From positions 4,016,001 through 4,080,000 of the forward strand of contig CM065382.1 of the NCBI GenBank assembly GCA_033060915.1: a stretch of 64,000 nt of DNA, in the 5' to 3' direction. The notes under the pieces were generated by a model that saw only the letters and a program-made list of their open reading frames with translations, was not told where the DNA came from and did no database searches. Each line of letters opens with the position of its first letter. Position 1 is the stretch's first letter. A program made the translations under genes and the position numbers. Source of the DNA: Euryodendron excelsum. Lineage: Eukaryota; Streptophyta; Magnoliopsida; Ericales; Pentaphylacaceae. Positions 24,096 to 35,161 of the stretch are shown here, piece after piece.

Positions 24096-26150
24096 GATTC
24101 TATTTTTATTCTCTATCCTTTACAAACTTGCATGAGTGTTTTGTATGATTTTGAGCTCTATAGTATTCGTAAATATGCATATGTATTAATGTTGAACTCA
24201 TTACTAATGGTAAATGGTAAGTGACTCCATGAAAGCAAACACCCTCGATGTGGTGTTGGATGGTCTTCGCTTGTGTATTTTGGTAGTGTAGGAGTAGTTA
24301 GGTAGTTTTTGCTTTCTTTTGTTTTGTTTTTAGAGTTATTCTCTAGTTGAGGGAAGGGTATTGTCCTACCGAATTTTTCCCATTCATTTTTCATGCATTC
24401 ATGTTTTTGTTTCTCTTTACTTGATGCTTTGAGGACATTGCATCATTCTAGTTTTTTTTTTTTGGGAGGGGGGTGGGGAAGACTATTAGTCTTTTTGTTT
24501 TGTTTTATTCTTTTTGTTTACATAAAAATTCAAAAATAGTTTTATTCTATCAAACCTTGTTATGCTTTATTGAGTAATTTTCATGTATTAATTCATGATT
24601 GATCTATCTTTTTGGACACTTGGAAGTCTTGGGTAAAGGTTTGATGTATCATATGATTCGATACTTTAGTTTGTATTTCTCACACTTTTTCATATACTCT
24701 TTATGTTTATTGTTGCAATTGAAAGTGTTAGGGATTATCCTGAGGAACCATTTATGTATGCATGTCGTAGTTAGTATGATGATAAGTGACTTTGTTCTAT
24801 GTTTTTGACCAAATTCGAGTTGATGATTGATTCACCTTAGATGTTGTGATGAATTGCAAGTTTTTGTCAAAAAACCATTATAAGAGAGAGTTTACATTGT
24901 TGTGCACTAGTATGCTATATGATCTTTTTATGTTTCTCTCATCCTTATAAGGTGGAGATTTTATACCTCGTGAGCTTTAAAGCCTATTTATCGTCTTTTG
25001 AGAGTGATATGCATGTATTCAAGGTTAAGTTCTTGATCTTCATTCATTGAATAGCTTCACTATGCTTAATTTTGGTTTACATGTTTAGTATTAGTTGGAG
25101 TTATCGACACTTTATACACTCTTGAAATTTTAATTTGATGTGGTTTTCAGATTATAAAAGTAGAGGCCATTTCATTCCATTGACCTATTTATGTTTATAT
25201 TTTTTTTCTCGATATTCGTATACACATGAGCTTAAAAATTTGTCAATGCTAAATTTCAGAGTTGGTGCATTGCTTATGTATTGATGAAGTTGAAAGTGTA
25301 TGGAGTTGAAAAGTAAATAAAAGATAAGAAAGGGATGAAAAGGAGTTGAAAGGAAAAAAAATCAAATGAAAAAAAAGTGAAGGAAGATGAAAAAAGTTCG
25401 AAAGTTATTCAAAAGTTGAAAGTTTGAAAGTGAATGCTCAATGATCATCATGTGTAATGCGTATGCATATGCTGAAATTTATTACCGCTTTCTATCATCT
25501 TACATGACTCTTCTTTCATTCACTATCCATATGGTCACAATATCCGAAATTACATGAATCTTTAATTCACTTGCGTATAAGTCATCAATATCAATTCTCT
25601 AATTGTGCTTAAACAGTAAATTTTCTTTCATGAAGCTATGCCAAGTCGATACCCTTATGACTGATTGGTTTTTTATTCGGAGTTACTCTTTTGCATATTT
25701 TGTACATTTACTCTTATAATGAGCTTTTCATTGAGAGACCCTGAGTGTTCATGTTTAAAGTTGAGTATATGCCTTGTGAGACTTGGATCAAAGAATAAAG
25801 GACATAATTGGATGAGTTTAAGACATTAGAGTTTTATGCCATTAGTAGTACATTTCAATGTATTATATTTTTTCGATACTTTATGTCTTTACCTTGCAAT
25901 GACTTATGATTTAGGTGGATTGAGACTTGACTTGAATGAGGTTAATACATGTTTAATGTTCTTTGATATCGTATTGACATTACATGGATAGATGTTTGTG
26001 GGTAAGCCCTTACGAGACACCACTCGTCTACTAAGGGTAACCTAGGGGTTTAAAGGCTTGGTGCATATGCTAAATGCGCTGGTAACTCCCACGAAAGTGG
26101 AGATATGTTTTTTATTTTAGTATTTTACTAGGGACTAGTAAAAAGTTAGT

Positions 26151-26159
26151 TGGGGGGTG
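26151..26159 (+). other. Polypurine tract of the LARD-type element
   Basis: TGGGGGGTG directly against the 3' LTR. A similar internal G-rich tract (GGGAGGGGGGTGGGGAAG at 24463-24480) could be a central polypurine tract or a relic of one. Confidence 0.6.
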
Positions 26160-27448
26160 TGATTGTGCTCTAAAAGTGCAATTTACATGCCTTAATTAGT
26201 TATTTGTTAACCTTAGAATAGGTTTAATTATATTGTTTTAGTCCTAATTCTTTACTAACTTAGTTTTATGTATGTTTTTAGGAATTCTGGCTTAAAAGGG
26301 ACAAATTCGCGTTAAATTAGAAAAGGCGTCTGAAGTGCATCTAAAGTGAGTTCGAACTGTGAATAGTACAATTTGAACGGTGAATAGTGGCATTCGACCA
26401 GGTGAACATGCATTTGAACGGTGCGTCAAATGGTGTCACACCAAAATCAGGTCCGAAAGACCGTTCAATAGATTCAGAGAGTATAAAAGCCGTTTGAAGA
26501 GCGTTTGAAGACCTTTCGAATGGTCAATTTGGTGTTTGAAGTCCGTTTAAAGGCCGTTCAAACGGTGTGACGAAGTTTCCTATTATTTCTGTTGCCTATA
26601 TAAGCTGGGATTGTTGTTATTATTGGAGGATTACTAGGGTTGACGTTTTTCTAGGGTTTTAGGAGTAAATTAGAGTAGTTTATTCATACCTTTTATTTAA
26701 TTTTCAATTCCTATAATCAGATTACTCAGTCTTTCAATAAATTTATATACAATTTTACATATCTATAATTATGATGAGTAGCTAGATTTCATCTTGGGAT
26801 CAATTGTGAAGATTAATTAATGATCTTGGATGAACAAAGGAGGTAAGATTTTGGGTTTCAAAGTTAATTTTTTATTTTTTTTCTGCTTCTTCTTCATTCT
26901 AGAAACCTTCGAAAACCTAGACGTTTGATTATGTTCAGTAACGTTTATGCGTGAATCTATATTCAGTATATGCGCTGTACGAATCGATATTCGGTAACAT
27001 TTATGCGTGAGTCTATATTCAGTATATGCATTGTACGAATCGGTAGTACTCGTCCTTGATTCTAACAACCCGATTTATTCTAGAAGTTGAAATTTTGAAG
27101 AACACTTGTTTTTATCACTAAATCTTTCGAATCCGAGACTCGCGATGTAGTTAAAGGATTTGAGTTATTAAGTTATCTCCTTCAGAATTTCAAGAGACGC
27201 AATTGGTTGGAACGATTGATTCCGGGACTTTTTATTTCTTTGTTTAAATTAGATAACAAATTTTTTCTCAACCTAAAATCATATTTTTGTTTATAGGAGT
27301 GTTTTTCCGAAGATTTTTGATCCACAGTAAGTTTTTCTATTCATGTAAACCGTCTTCCTTGTGGGATCGAACTCATACTTACGAGAAATTATTACTACAT
27401 CGCAGTCGTGCACTTGCGTTTAAGTATCACCATTTGAAGGAGCGATCA
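26160..27448 (+). repeat. 3' LTR of the LARD-type element
   Basis: 1,289 bp. It has the same ends as the 5' LTR but a shorter GAACGGTGAATAGT array (26350-26400). Confidence 0.88.
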
Positions 27449-27455
27449 TATAGCC

Positions 27456-29960
27456 CTAGGGTTGATGCATATAAATATCCTCTTCTAAATCACCATGAAG
27501 GAATGCAATTTTAACATCTAACTGCTCCAAATAAAAATCTTCAACTGCCATAATGCTAAGCACAGTTTTGATAGTAGAAATCTTGACAACAGGAGAGAAT
27601 ATCTCGGTGTAATCAATACTTGCCCTCTGTTGGAAACCTTTCACAACCAACCTGGCCTTATACCGCTTGGTGTCATCGGGTTCTTCTTTTAAACGACAAA
27701 CTCATTTATTTTGCAATGTAGATTTTCCTTCGGGCAATTGAACTAGCTTCCATATCTGATTCGTCGAGAGAAATTCCATCTCATCGTCCATTATTAGCTC
27801 CCATTTTTTCCTTGTCTTAACCTGTAAAGCTTCCTTAAATTACTTAAGCTCACCATTATTAGTCAACAATAAATAACGTAAGGAAAGTGAATAACGAACT
27901 ACAAGCTTAATAGTTCTCGAAAACCTCCTGACAGGATAAGGGGTTTGCATCTCTATAAGTGGTGTTAATTTGACATTCGTGTTTTGAGGTTTCAACAAAT
28001 CTTTACTAGAGATTTTTTCAAGCTCTACTGTCTCAGACTTTTCAGTCTTATCATCAAGCCTATTCTTATACATGACAGACTCATTAAACACCACATCCAT
28101 GCTTCTAATTATTTTTCAATTTTCGTAATCTCAAAATTGATATCCATAATTATCAGAACCATAACCAATAAAGATGCATTTACGAGATTCAGGATCAAGT
28201 TTGTTCCTATACTCAGGCTCAATATGAACATAAGAGGTACAACCAAATATTCTCAAATATGACAAAATTACCTATTTTCTAATTCAAGCCTCGTTGGGGA
28301 TTCCGTAATTCAAGGGATTTGAAGGACCTCTGTTGATCAGGTAAGCAACTGTGCTTACTGCATCTGCCCAAAACTGTTTTGGCAATCCAGCATTAATCCT
28401 CATGCTCCTAGTACATTATTTGATTGTTCTGTTTATACGTTCTGCAACACCATTCCATTTTCTGCACAATACTTTTTTAAATGGCCATATATGTACTCTC
28501 CTCCATTGTTAGACTTGAGACACTTCAACTTTGAACCTGTCTCATTCTTAACCAAAGCTTTCCACTTTTTGAAGACATCAAATAAATCATATTTATTCTT
28601 CATAAAGTAAACCTATAGTTTTCGAGTAGTATCATCAATAAATGTAACAAAATAGTGAGAGCCTCTAAGAAACGCTACCTAAAATGGTCTTTATACATCT
28701 GTATACACCAGCTCCAATCGTTTTGACTTACGTGTTCTTTAAACCTTGGTGAAACTGACCCTTTTCTGTTTTCCCAAGACGCAGTCTTCACAAAAATCTA
28801 AGTCTAATGACTTCAAACCCGGTAGTTTTCCCTTTAACAGTGGAACTTTCATCCCTTTCTCACTCATGTGCCTAAGTCTGCGATGTCACGTGCTCGCCTT
28901 GACTTCTGATGATGTAACTCTAATTGAACTATGAGTACCCGACGTAATATAAAGAGTACCGTTCTTTTTTCTACGAGCTACCACCATAGCTCCTTTGGTC
29001 ATCTTCCACGAGTCACCACTAAATGTGGTCACAATACCAGAATCTATGAGTTGGCCAACTGAAATTAGATTCTTCGTCAAAACACAACACATGTCTGACA
29101 TCTTTGATTCTCAGGACTGTTCCATTGGGTTGATTTATCTAAACCTCACCCTTGCCAACGATGTTATAGGCTTCATCATTTCCAAGATACACTTGGCCGA
29201 AATTGCCTAATACATAATTATGAAACATCTCCTTGTGCAAAGCCTCATGGAATGATGCACCTGAATAAATCACCCATAATTCACTGCGAGTATCCAAAGC
29301 TAACAACAATGCCTCAGAATTTTCTGCTTCTGAAACATTAACAAAATTTTTGTCACCTTGTTGATTGTCTTGTTTTTTTGGTGCTTTGCAATCTTGTTTT
29401 GTGTGACCAGTTTTTCCGCAATTCTAACATTTGCCTTTGAACTTTGCTCGAGATTGTGATTGCCCGTTTCTCGATTGGCTTGTGTTTCGTCTATGGTTAC
29501 CACTTCTATTTGGCTTTCTGCCTCTGTCTTCAGTAGCCAACACCAAACTCGAAGTTTTTCTACCATCTTTTCTGTAGGTTTCTTCACTAAGAACCAAACT
29601 CACAACATGATATGTCGCCAATTTTGTCAAAACCGTAAAATTACTCACTGCCACAACCAAAGGATTCCAACTCTCTGGAAGACTTGATAACAGTGCTAAT
29701 GCCCTAATTTTTTCATCAAATATAATTTCAACAGATTCTAACTGACTTATCAGTGCACTAAAATCGTTGATATGCTCAATCGCAACTCCTCATTCGAACA
29801 TCTTGAAATTGAACAACTTATTTATAAAATAGACTTTATTCGTAGCAGAGGGCTTCTCATACATTCATGATACAGCAGCCATTAAACCTTATGTTGTCTT
29901 CTCGTTCCTGATAGTAAAGGCAACTAACAACTGCTGCAACTCAGTTACTGTTGGAACTCT
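27456..29960 (-). pseudogene. Copia gag, protease, integrase and 5' part of RT, broken
   Basis: Read from right to left. A zinc knuckle CX2CX4HX4C lies near 29390-29430, with a TAG stop directly after its first Cys. A protease motif near 29260 reads IYSGAS, with Tyr where the catalytic Asp of DSGAS should be. A gag-pre-integrase segment (28886-29101) precedes an integrase core (about 28100-28800) containing several stops. The start of RT (27456-27650, EIFSPVVK and LDVKIAFLHG) ends at the insertion point of the inner element. This part is not functional. Confidence 0.88.
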
Positions 29961-30116
29961 GAACTGCTGCAACTCAATTACTGTAATGATGCACTGTAGC
30001 TTCACGCGGAGACACTGTAGCAACGTATTGTAGCTTCACGCGGAAGGAACTGTAGCAAAATGTGTTTTTGCACAAAACGTTTGCTTTCACGGGCTCCACC
30101 AATTTTACAGAAATCA

Positions 30117-30129
30117 GGCTCTGATGCCA
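30117..30129 (-). other. Primer binding site of the copia element
   Basis: On the minus strand TGGCATCAGAGCC, one mismatch from the initiator-Met tRNA site used by most plant copia elements, and 2 nt from the LTR. Confidence 0.8.
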
Positions 30130-30131
30130 AT

Positions 30132-30639
30132 TGTTGGGGAGGTTTGCCCGAGATCTAAGCAATTAAACTTGTACAGAGGATAAAGAAAGAAAATAAATAT
30201 AGCACACACTCACAAAAAGACACACAGATTTATTGTGGTTCAGCCAAATAATTTAGGATTACGTCTACGCTGAGTCACTGCGGTATTCACTATGAACAAA
30301 TAGGGGATTACAAAAGAGGAGTTACAAGAGTTTAACAAACTCTCTCTTACACAAACCCTTACTATTTTCTCTCTTCTCTTTTCTCTCGATTCCTCACACC
30401 CACTTCTGCTAAGAAAAAAATAATGTATATATCATGTCCAATGGCTCCCTTCCTTTTATAGATAGAGAAGGAAAAGAGGGACATTTTGTTGAATCAAATG
30501 TGACGGGCTACAATTTTTTTCCCCAAATACTTTAACAAATGTGAACCAAAGAAGCTGCATAAGTCTTCAAAATGTGGCTGTGGGAGGTCTTCACGTGCGG
30601 CTTTTGGATGGTGTCGGTGGATTGTCTCCACACGCAACA
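30132..30639 (-). repeat. 5' LTR of the copia element
   Basis: 508 bp, starting TGTTGGGGAGG and ending GCAACA on the plus strand. It includes the pyrimidine-rich stretch TTTTCTCTCTTCTCTTTTC and a TATATA motif near 30426. Confidence 0.92.
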
Positions 30640-31705
30640 ATAACTGTACAAGAGTGACCCAGATTGTCGAACCCTTGCTTGCCACATAACCATCCCTGGT
30701 GCCGCCATCACTAGCAAACCATCCTCGAACCAGCCCACACCCCCGCTATTTCTATGCATTTTGGCTCTGCTGTTGTGAATTGAACTGAAGAAAAATTTCA
30801 ATTTTTGGTTTGTTGTGGTGAATCGAATGGAAGGGTTTACCAAGGTTTTCCAATTATGATTTGGGTTTGTGTATATTATATATGTATATACACATTTGTG
30901 TATGTATTTATGTATGTATTTGGTGTAGTGTGTAACTTAGTGGTGCAAAGGAAAATTGATGGGGGAGGTAATGAAGGGAGTGAGAGAGAAAAAGCTCAGG
31001 GCAGTGGGCCTAGGTTTGTTGTCATGAAGATTTTGGGAAAAGAGAGAAGAGCAAAGAGAAACGATGAGTTTGGGCATGGGAGGAGGGGTGGTGGTGGAGT
31101 GGTTAGGCCACGTGAGAGAAATCGAGAAGGAGGAGGTGGCAAATGGAGGCAGTGGGTGGGGTGGCTAAGAAGTGGTTGGCTTGGGGAAGAAGAGACGTTA
31201 AGCTTTGGAGAAAAATATTTTTAATTAGATTTTTGTTAATATGAGAATAAATGGATAGGTGGCATAATTTGATTTGTCAACAAATTTATTAGTTTAGTTA
31301 TAAACTCACCAGTCTAATTGACTAACACATGCCATGAGTAAAATAGAAATTTTAAAAAGTCATTACATGACATTAGCACTTTATTTTATATTTGCTAACG
31401 ACAACTTGGCAAATGGAGGAATCTGTTACTAAAAATAAAAAGTAAACGATGTCAATATAATTGTCAAAAAGTTAGTACCTTCTAATTTTTCGTTAAACCT
31501 AATTTACCTTTTGTTTATTTGCCCTTTTTAAGGCAATGTCGGCACATCTTTGGGCTTTTTTCCCTCTCCTTTTATTTTTTTCTCCATGCTTTTGTTCGTT
31601 TATGCGGGTTTTTTGCATTAATTCATGCCACGTCTTTGGAAAACTACGTTACGTTGAAACTTTGTTTTGCTTTTTTTCCCACTTCGATGGTGTATGGTAT
31701 GCTGA

Positions 31706-31905
31706 AGGGCTCGTTTGGTAGATGTTAAATTTAATTATTTTGTTTTGTCTTTTTATTTATAAGTAAAAGAGTCAGTTTTTTTTTATTTTTTAATTTTTAT
31801 AAACTAAGATAAGTATAAAAAAAATTAAAAAATTTTAACTTTTTTTGCTTATTAGTAAAAAAAAATCAAGCCAAAAAAATTGAAAAAAACTGTATCAAAT
31901 GGCCC
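31706..31905. mobile_element. MITE-like inverted repeat
   Basis: The ends AGGGCTCGTTTGGTA and TATCAAATGGCCCT are near-perfect inverted repeats enclosing an AT-rich core with TTTATTTATAAGTAAAA motifs. The core is similar to the element at 18804-18945, so the two are probably one family. Target duplication not resolved. Confidence 0.6.
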
Positions 31906-31969
31906 TAAATTAATTTTATTTGTACCGAAAGTGACTAACCAATTAAGATTATTTTAACTCATCAATTGC

Positions 31970-32115
31970 AAATTTGACATCAAACCTAACTGCACAATAT
32001 ACTTATAGGATTCAAGCCCACAACCCCACAAACATGTAAAGCTTCATCTATGAGCAATCAAAGACCTCATGCATGGTATGAGTTCTAACTGACCACTGTA
32101 CCACCAATTAATGGT
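31970..32115 (-). mobile_element. Possible tRNA-derived SINE remnant
   Basis: On the minus strand TGGTACAGTGGTCAG resembles a pol III box A, and GGCTTGAATCC, about 80 nt later, resembles box B. I see no tail or target duplication. Confidence 0.35.
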
Positions 32116-32980
32116 TCCACAAGTAATATTCAAGACACAAAATTTCTCAACAAATAACGCGATGATATAGGGCAAACTAAGTACTTAATTTCATCGCGAA
32201 TATTATTATTCCAAAATAATAAACTGTGTCACATCTACTTATTTTTCCAAACCATATATCTTATTCTCTTGAGTGATTGAAGCATTACAAGAGAATAGAC
32301 TAAGCACGCCTTGTGGGTTCTCACGTTATTAAATAGCCATAAAGATAACTTTAACATTCTTTAATCTCCACGGCTTTGCCGGCTCTCTCTTTGGCCATTT
32401 TCCTCGAACTTTTCGTTTTTGTCTGCATGAGTTATTCGCGAACATTCACTTTTACGTAAACTTTTCTCTCTCCTTAATATATACAATTTTATTTTTTTTG
32501 TTAATTTCATTCAAGTTATGTTTATCTTTTTTTTCCATGCACTCTGCTGCTTGAATTGTAAATTCAACAAGTGTTGGTTGACTTGGTTCCCTTGTGTATT
32601 TGTTTATATGATTCTTACACCTAACACTCTCCCATAGTGAAGGGATTATAGAATATTATAATTAAAATCTCCTTAAATGTATGGTTCATTTAAAAATAAT
32701 ATGTGCTTATTTAAACCCATTAAAATTTTATATAGCATTACTCACCATTTTTTTTAAGTATGCTTAAGCTTGTTTGGAACTTGAGGGAGGTGAGCTTAGA
32801 GATGGGAAATGAAATGAAAGATAAAATAAAAGAAAAATATTTTTCCTATCCTATTTGATTTTATAAAGAAAATGAAAGAAGTGAGAAACAAAGAGAGTTA
32901 TTTAAAAATTTCTTCCTTTTTCCTTCTCTTTTTCTCTTAAAAATAATCAAACAAAGAAAGGAAAAAAAGAAAAAAATTTA

Positions 32981-33224
32981 AGGGTTCGTTTGGAAGTACT
33001 GTCAATTTTTATTTTTTGTTGTGTGCCATATGTTTATATTTTTGTTTTTTATTTTTTATTTTTTATGATTTGATAATAGTATTTATAGATTTTCATTCTG
33101 CTAACAGTCTCAAATTAATATTTTAAAAATAAAAAACACACTCATTTTAATATTTTTATTATATTTTTTAATTTTAAAAAAATAAAAACTAAAAAATAAA
33201 AATAACATTTACCAAATGAACCTT
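32981..33224. mobile_element. hAT-like MITE, copy 1
   Basis: A 244-bp AT-rich element with inverted ends AGGGTTCGTTTGG and ACCAAATGAACCTT, flanked by AAAATTTA and AAAATTTT, an 8-bp duplication with one mismatch as in hAT elements. A clear relative in opposite orientation lies at 50677-50906; both contain TTTGTTGTGTGCCATA-like and CTGCTAACAGT motifs. It sits inside a larger inverted repeat with AAGCTT ends (32766 and 33282). Confidence 0.68.
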
Positions 33225-35088
33225 AAAATTTTTCTTCTCTTTCCTTTCCTATCTTAAGTTTCCCTCCCCCAGTTCTAAGCTTAGCTAGAAGCCATATGTA
33301 AAAAATTAGATTTAGACTGACCAATAAAAATTATTCAATGCTTCCAAAATCTCACATCACTATTACTTCATCACTCTGAGATCTCTTTTGTTAGGGTCAA
33401 ATAATCCACCTAATAAGTGGTGATCCATCCTATGTTAAAAGAGGAACAGTGGCACATGTCGCTTGAGCATTGAATAACATCTATCTGGGCAATCATTGGC
33501 CCGCTGCAACCACGTCCTTTGCAGATACGACGTCGTAGCATTCAGTTAACGCTGGAACACAGCCTGTTCACGTCAGTAACGGATAAAGTATTTCGTGCAT
33601 CTCCTCGGTTGCAAGTTAAAACATTATACAACCTCTCTGTAAGATGTTCGCAATGCTATTCTAGAAAACTTCACTGTTCCTTATGTGGCAACAGCCGATT
33701 GGAGGAGTTAATGTATGGATGTGATAACTTTTGCACTGGATGCTTTCTCTTGCACCTCTTGCAGCCTTGCTTATCGGTGTACGGCATGGGTACTGTACCT
33801 CGTAATAATTTGGAATCAGCTGTCTATCTCGAGAGCCAACTAACATCAACCACGCGCATCAAGGCGCAAGTGAGATCAATCGCCAACAATTATTGCATTT
33901 GCAAACAGTGCATCTTGAAATTATTTATACATACCAAATTCTCAATTTCTAAATATATAATGGGATCTTTATTGCAGAGTAACTATTTAAAAGGGGCATT
34001 TATAAATTTTTGAAGGGGATAAATTGAAAATTAAAATTTTAAAAACTTAAGAGGGTTTTTTTATAAATTTTGTAGGGGGAAAATTGAATTTTTTTCAAAG
34101 ATTATAGTTAAAAAATATTTTTTTGAAAAGGGAAGGGGGCTAATTGCCTGTCCTAGGCTTGTATTAGCTCCGTCCTCGATCATAATCACCAATTATATGT
34201 TTTCAAGTAACACTGGTGCATATTCAATATTGAGTAGTACATTATTGAAATTCGTTTTATACTGAATTGTTATATATATAATGTTTCCATTTTACATTAT
34301 TTAACATGCTATAGAAGGGTAGTAGTGGTAGACCAAGGTTTCTGTTGAGGGAGGACAAGAAAAAAATATTGTGTTGAAAGGAGAGTTAAGAAGAAAAAAA
34401 AGAATTTTAAGAGACTAATACATTATACTGTGTTCTAAATACCAAAATGTCTATAAGAGTGAAGTAAATTCATAACTTTGAAGAGTAATATATTATATTA
34501 TATTCCAAATATGCAAAAATGCATAGGGTGTAAATGAAAATTTTAAAACTTTGAGAGTTATGGCCCGTCCTTGCAGGGGTTCAAACATAATTATAGTAGT
34601 AAAGATTAGCCTGGGTTGTTTTGATATGCTTTATGCCCAATATGAGAGCACTCCTCCTACATAGTAAGTTAAAAAATGAAAGATTTTTTCATTCATGTTG
34701 AACAACCAAAAATTATATAATTCTTATTCATTAATTACTATACAATATTTGAGGGGTAACAAATTTATTGCCACCCTTAGGCTCCTTTCTATGAAGTGCA
34801 GAACACGCGCTCATGATTGTGCTGGGACGTAACGATGTCTTTGTTTGAAACCTCTTTAGCCCTCCATTTTGTAACTACACTCCAACCAACCAAGCAAATG
34901 ATGCAACTACTGCAAGTAATTTATCACTGAGACAGGGCTCCAAAAGTTCCATCAATGGCCCCCTCACTCCCCAAGATCAAACCCTAATCCATCTTCCTCC
35001 ACAATTAGCCTTCTCGAAGTTCAATCCAAACCCACGCCAATTCTTTATCTATTATCTCATACTTTTACCACATAATTCATCAAAAATA

Positions 35089-35113
35089 CTCTCTCTCTCT
35101 CTCTCTCTCTCTC
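35089..35113. repeat. (CT)n in the MRS2 leader
   Basis: About 12 CT units, 49 bp upstream of the MRS2 start codon, most likely in the 5' UTR. Confidence 0.85.
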
Positions 35114-35161
35114 CATAAATGTTCGTGAAGACAGTTTAATTGTGATTTTGAGTGGTAGGTA

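Larger units (their letters stand above)
21628..27448 (+). mobile_element. Non-autonomous Ty3/gypsy (LARD-type) element, innermost layer
   Basis: Long LTRs (21628-22971 and 26160-27448) begin TGAT and end ATCA, and are flanked by CATAG (21623-21627) and TATAG (27449-27453), a target duplication with one mismatch. The primer site matches tRNA-Asp, the usual primer of Tat/Athila-type elements, which fixes the plus orientation. The 3.2-kb interior has no protease, RT or integrase, only short gag-like or low-complexity frames, so it must have been moved by another element's enzymes. LTR divergence is around a tenth by eye. Confidence 0.88.
19905..30639 (-). mobile_element. Degenerate Ty1/copia retrotransposon (middle layer of nest)
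   Basis: LTRs at 19905-20410 and 30132-30639 in direct orientation, flanked by a perfect 5-bp duplication ATAAC (19900-19904 and 30640-30644). The element reads on the minus strand, so the right LTR is 5'. The order gag, protease, integrase, RT, RNase H is that of Ty1/copia. The LTRs differ at roughly a tenth of positions by eye, so it is much older than the chromovirus. All domains carry stops and shifts, and RT is split by the inserted element at 21628-27448. Confidence 0.93.
19329..31509. mobile_element. Non-autonomous Mutator-like element (outer layer of nest)
   Basis: Flanked by a perfect 9-bp duplication TTTGTTTAT (19320-19328 and 31510-31518), the length made by Mutator-like transposases. 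The terminal inverted repeats are degenerate: GTAAATT...GGTTTAATGAAAAAT on the left pairs with GTAAATTAGGTTTAACGAAAAAT read inward on the right, and similarity continues through AATTATATTG on both sides. Without the copia insertion and one ATAAC target copy the element is about 1.4 kb. Its interior is GC-richer than its ends: Pro/Ser-rich in the plus frame at 19545-19835, and purine-rich at 30950-31200. No transposase is present. Confidence 0.72.
31519..35161. other. Gene-free AT-rich spacer upstream of MRS2
   Basis: Contains MITE-like repeats (31706-31905, 32981-33224), a possible SINE remnant (about 31970-32115) and decayed repeat DNA at 33990-34580 with GGGGCTAATTG-type and GCCCGTCCTTGCAGGGG motifs common in plant dispersed repeats. 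A 164-codon frame at 33519-34013 has no ATG start and no recognisable domain. The MRS2 promoter lies within the last kilobase. Confidence 0.5.

Noticed and set aside
30805..31224. 139-codon Gly/Arg-rich frame
   Set aside because: Lies in the purine-rich right arm of the MULE and looks like low-complexity sequence. No ATG is present at its first codon.
33519..34013. 164-codon plus-strand open frame in the spacer
   Set aside because: It starts at TTG, not ATG, shows no domain and overlaps decayed repeat sequence at its end. Length alone does not support a gene.
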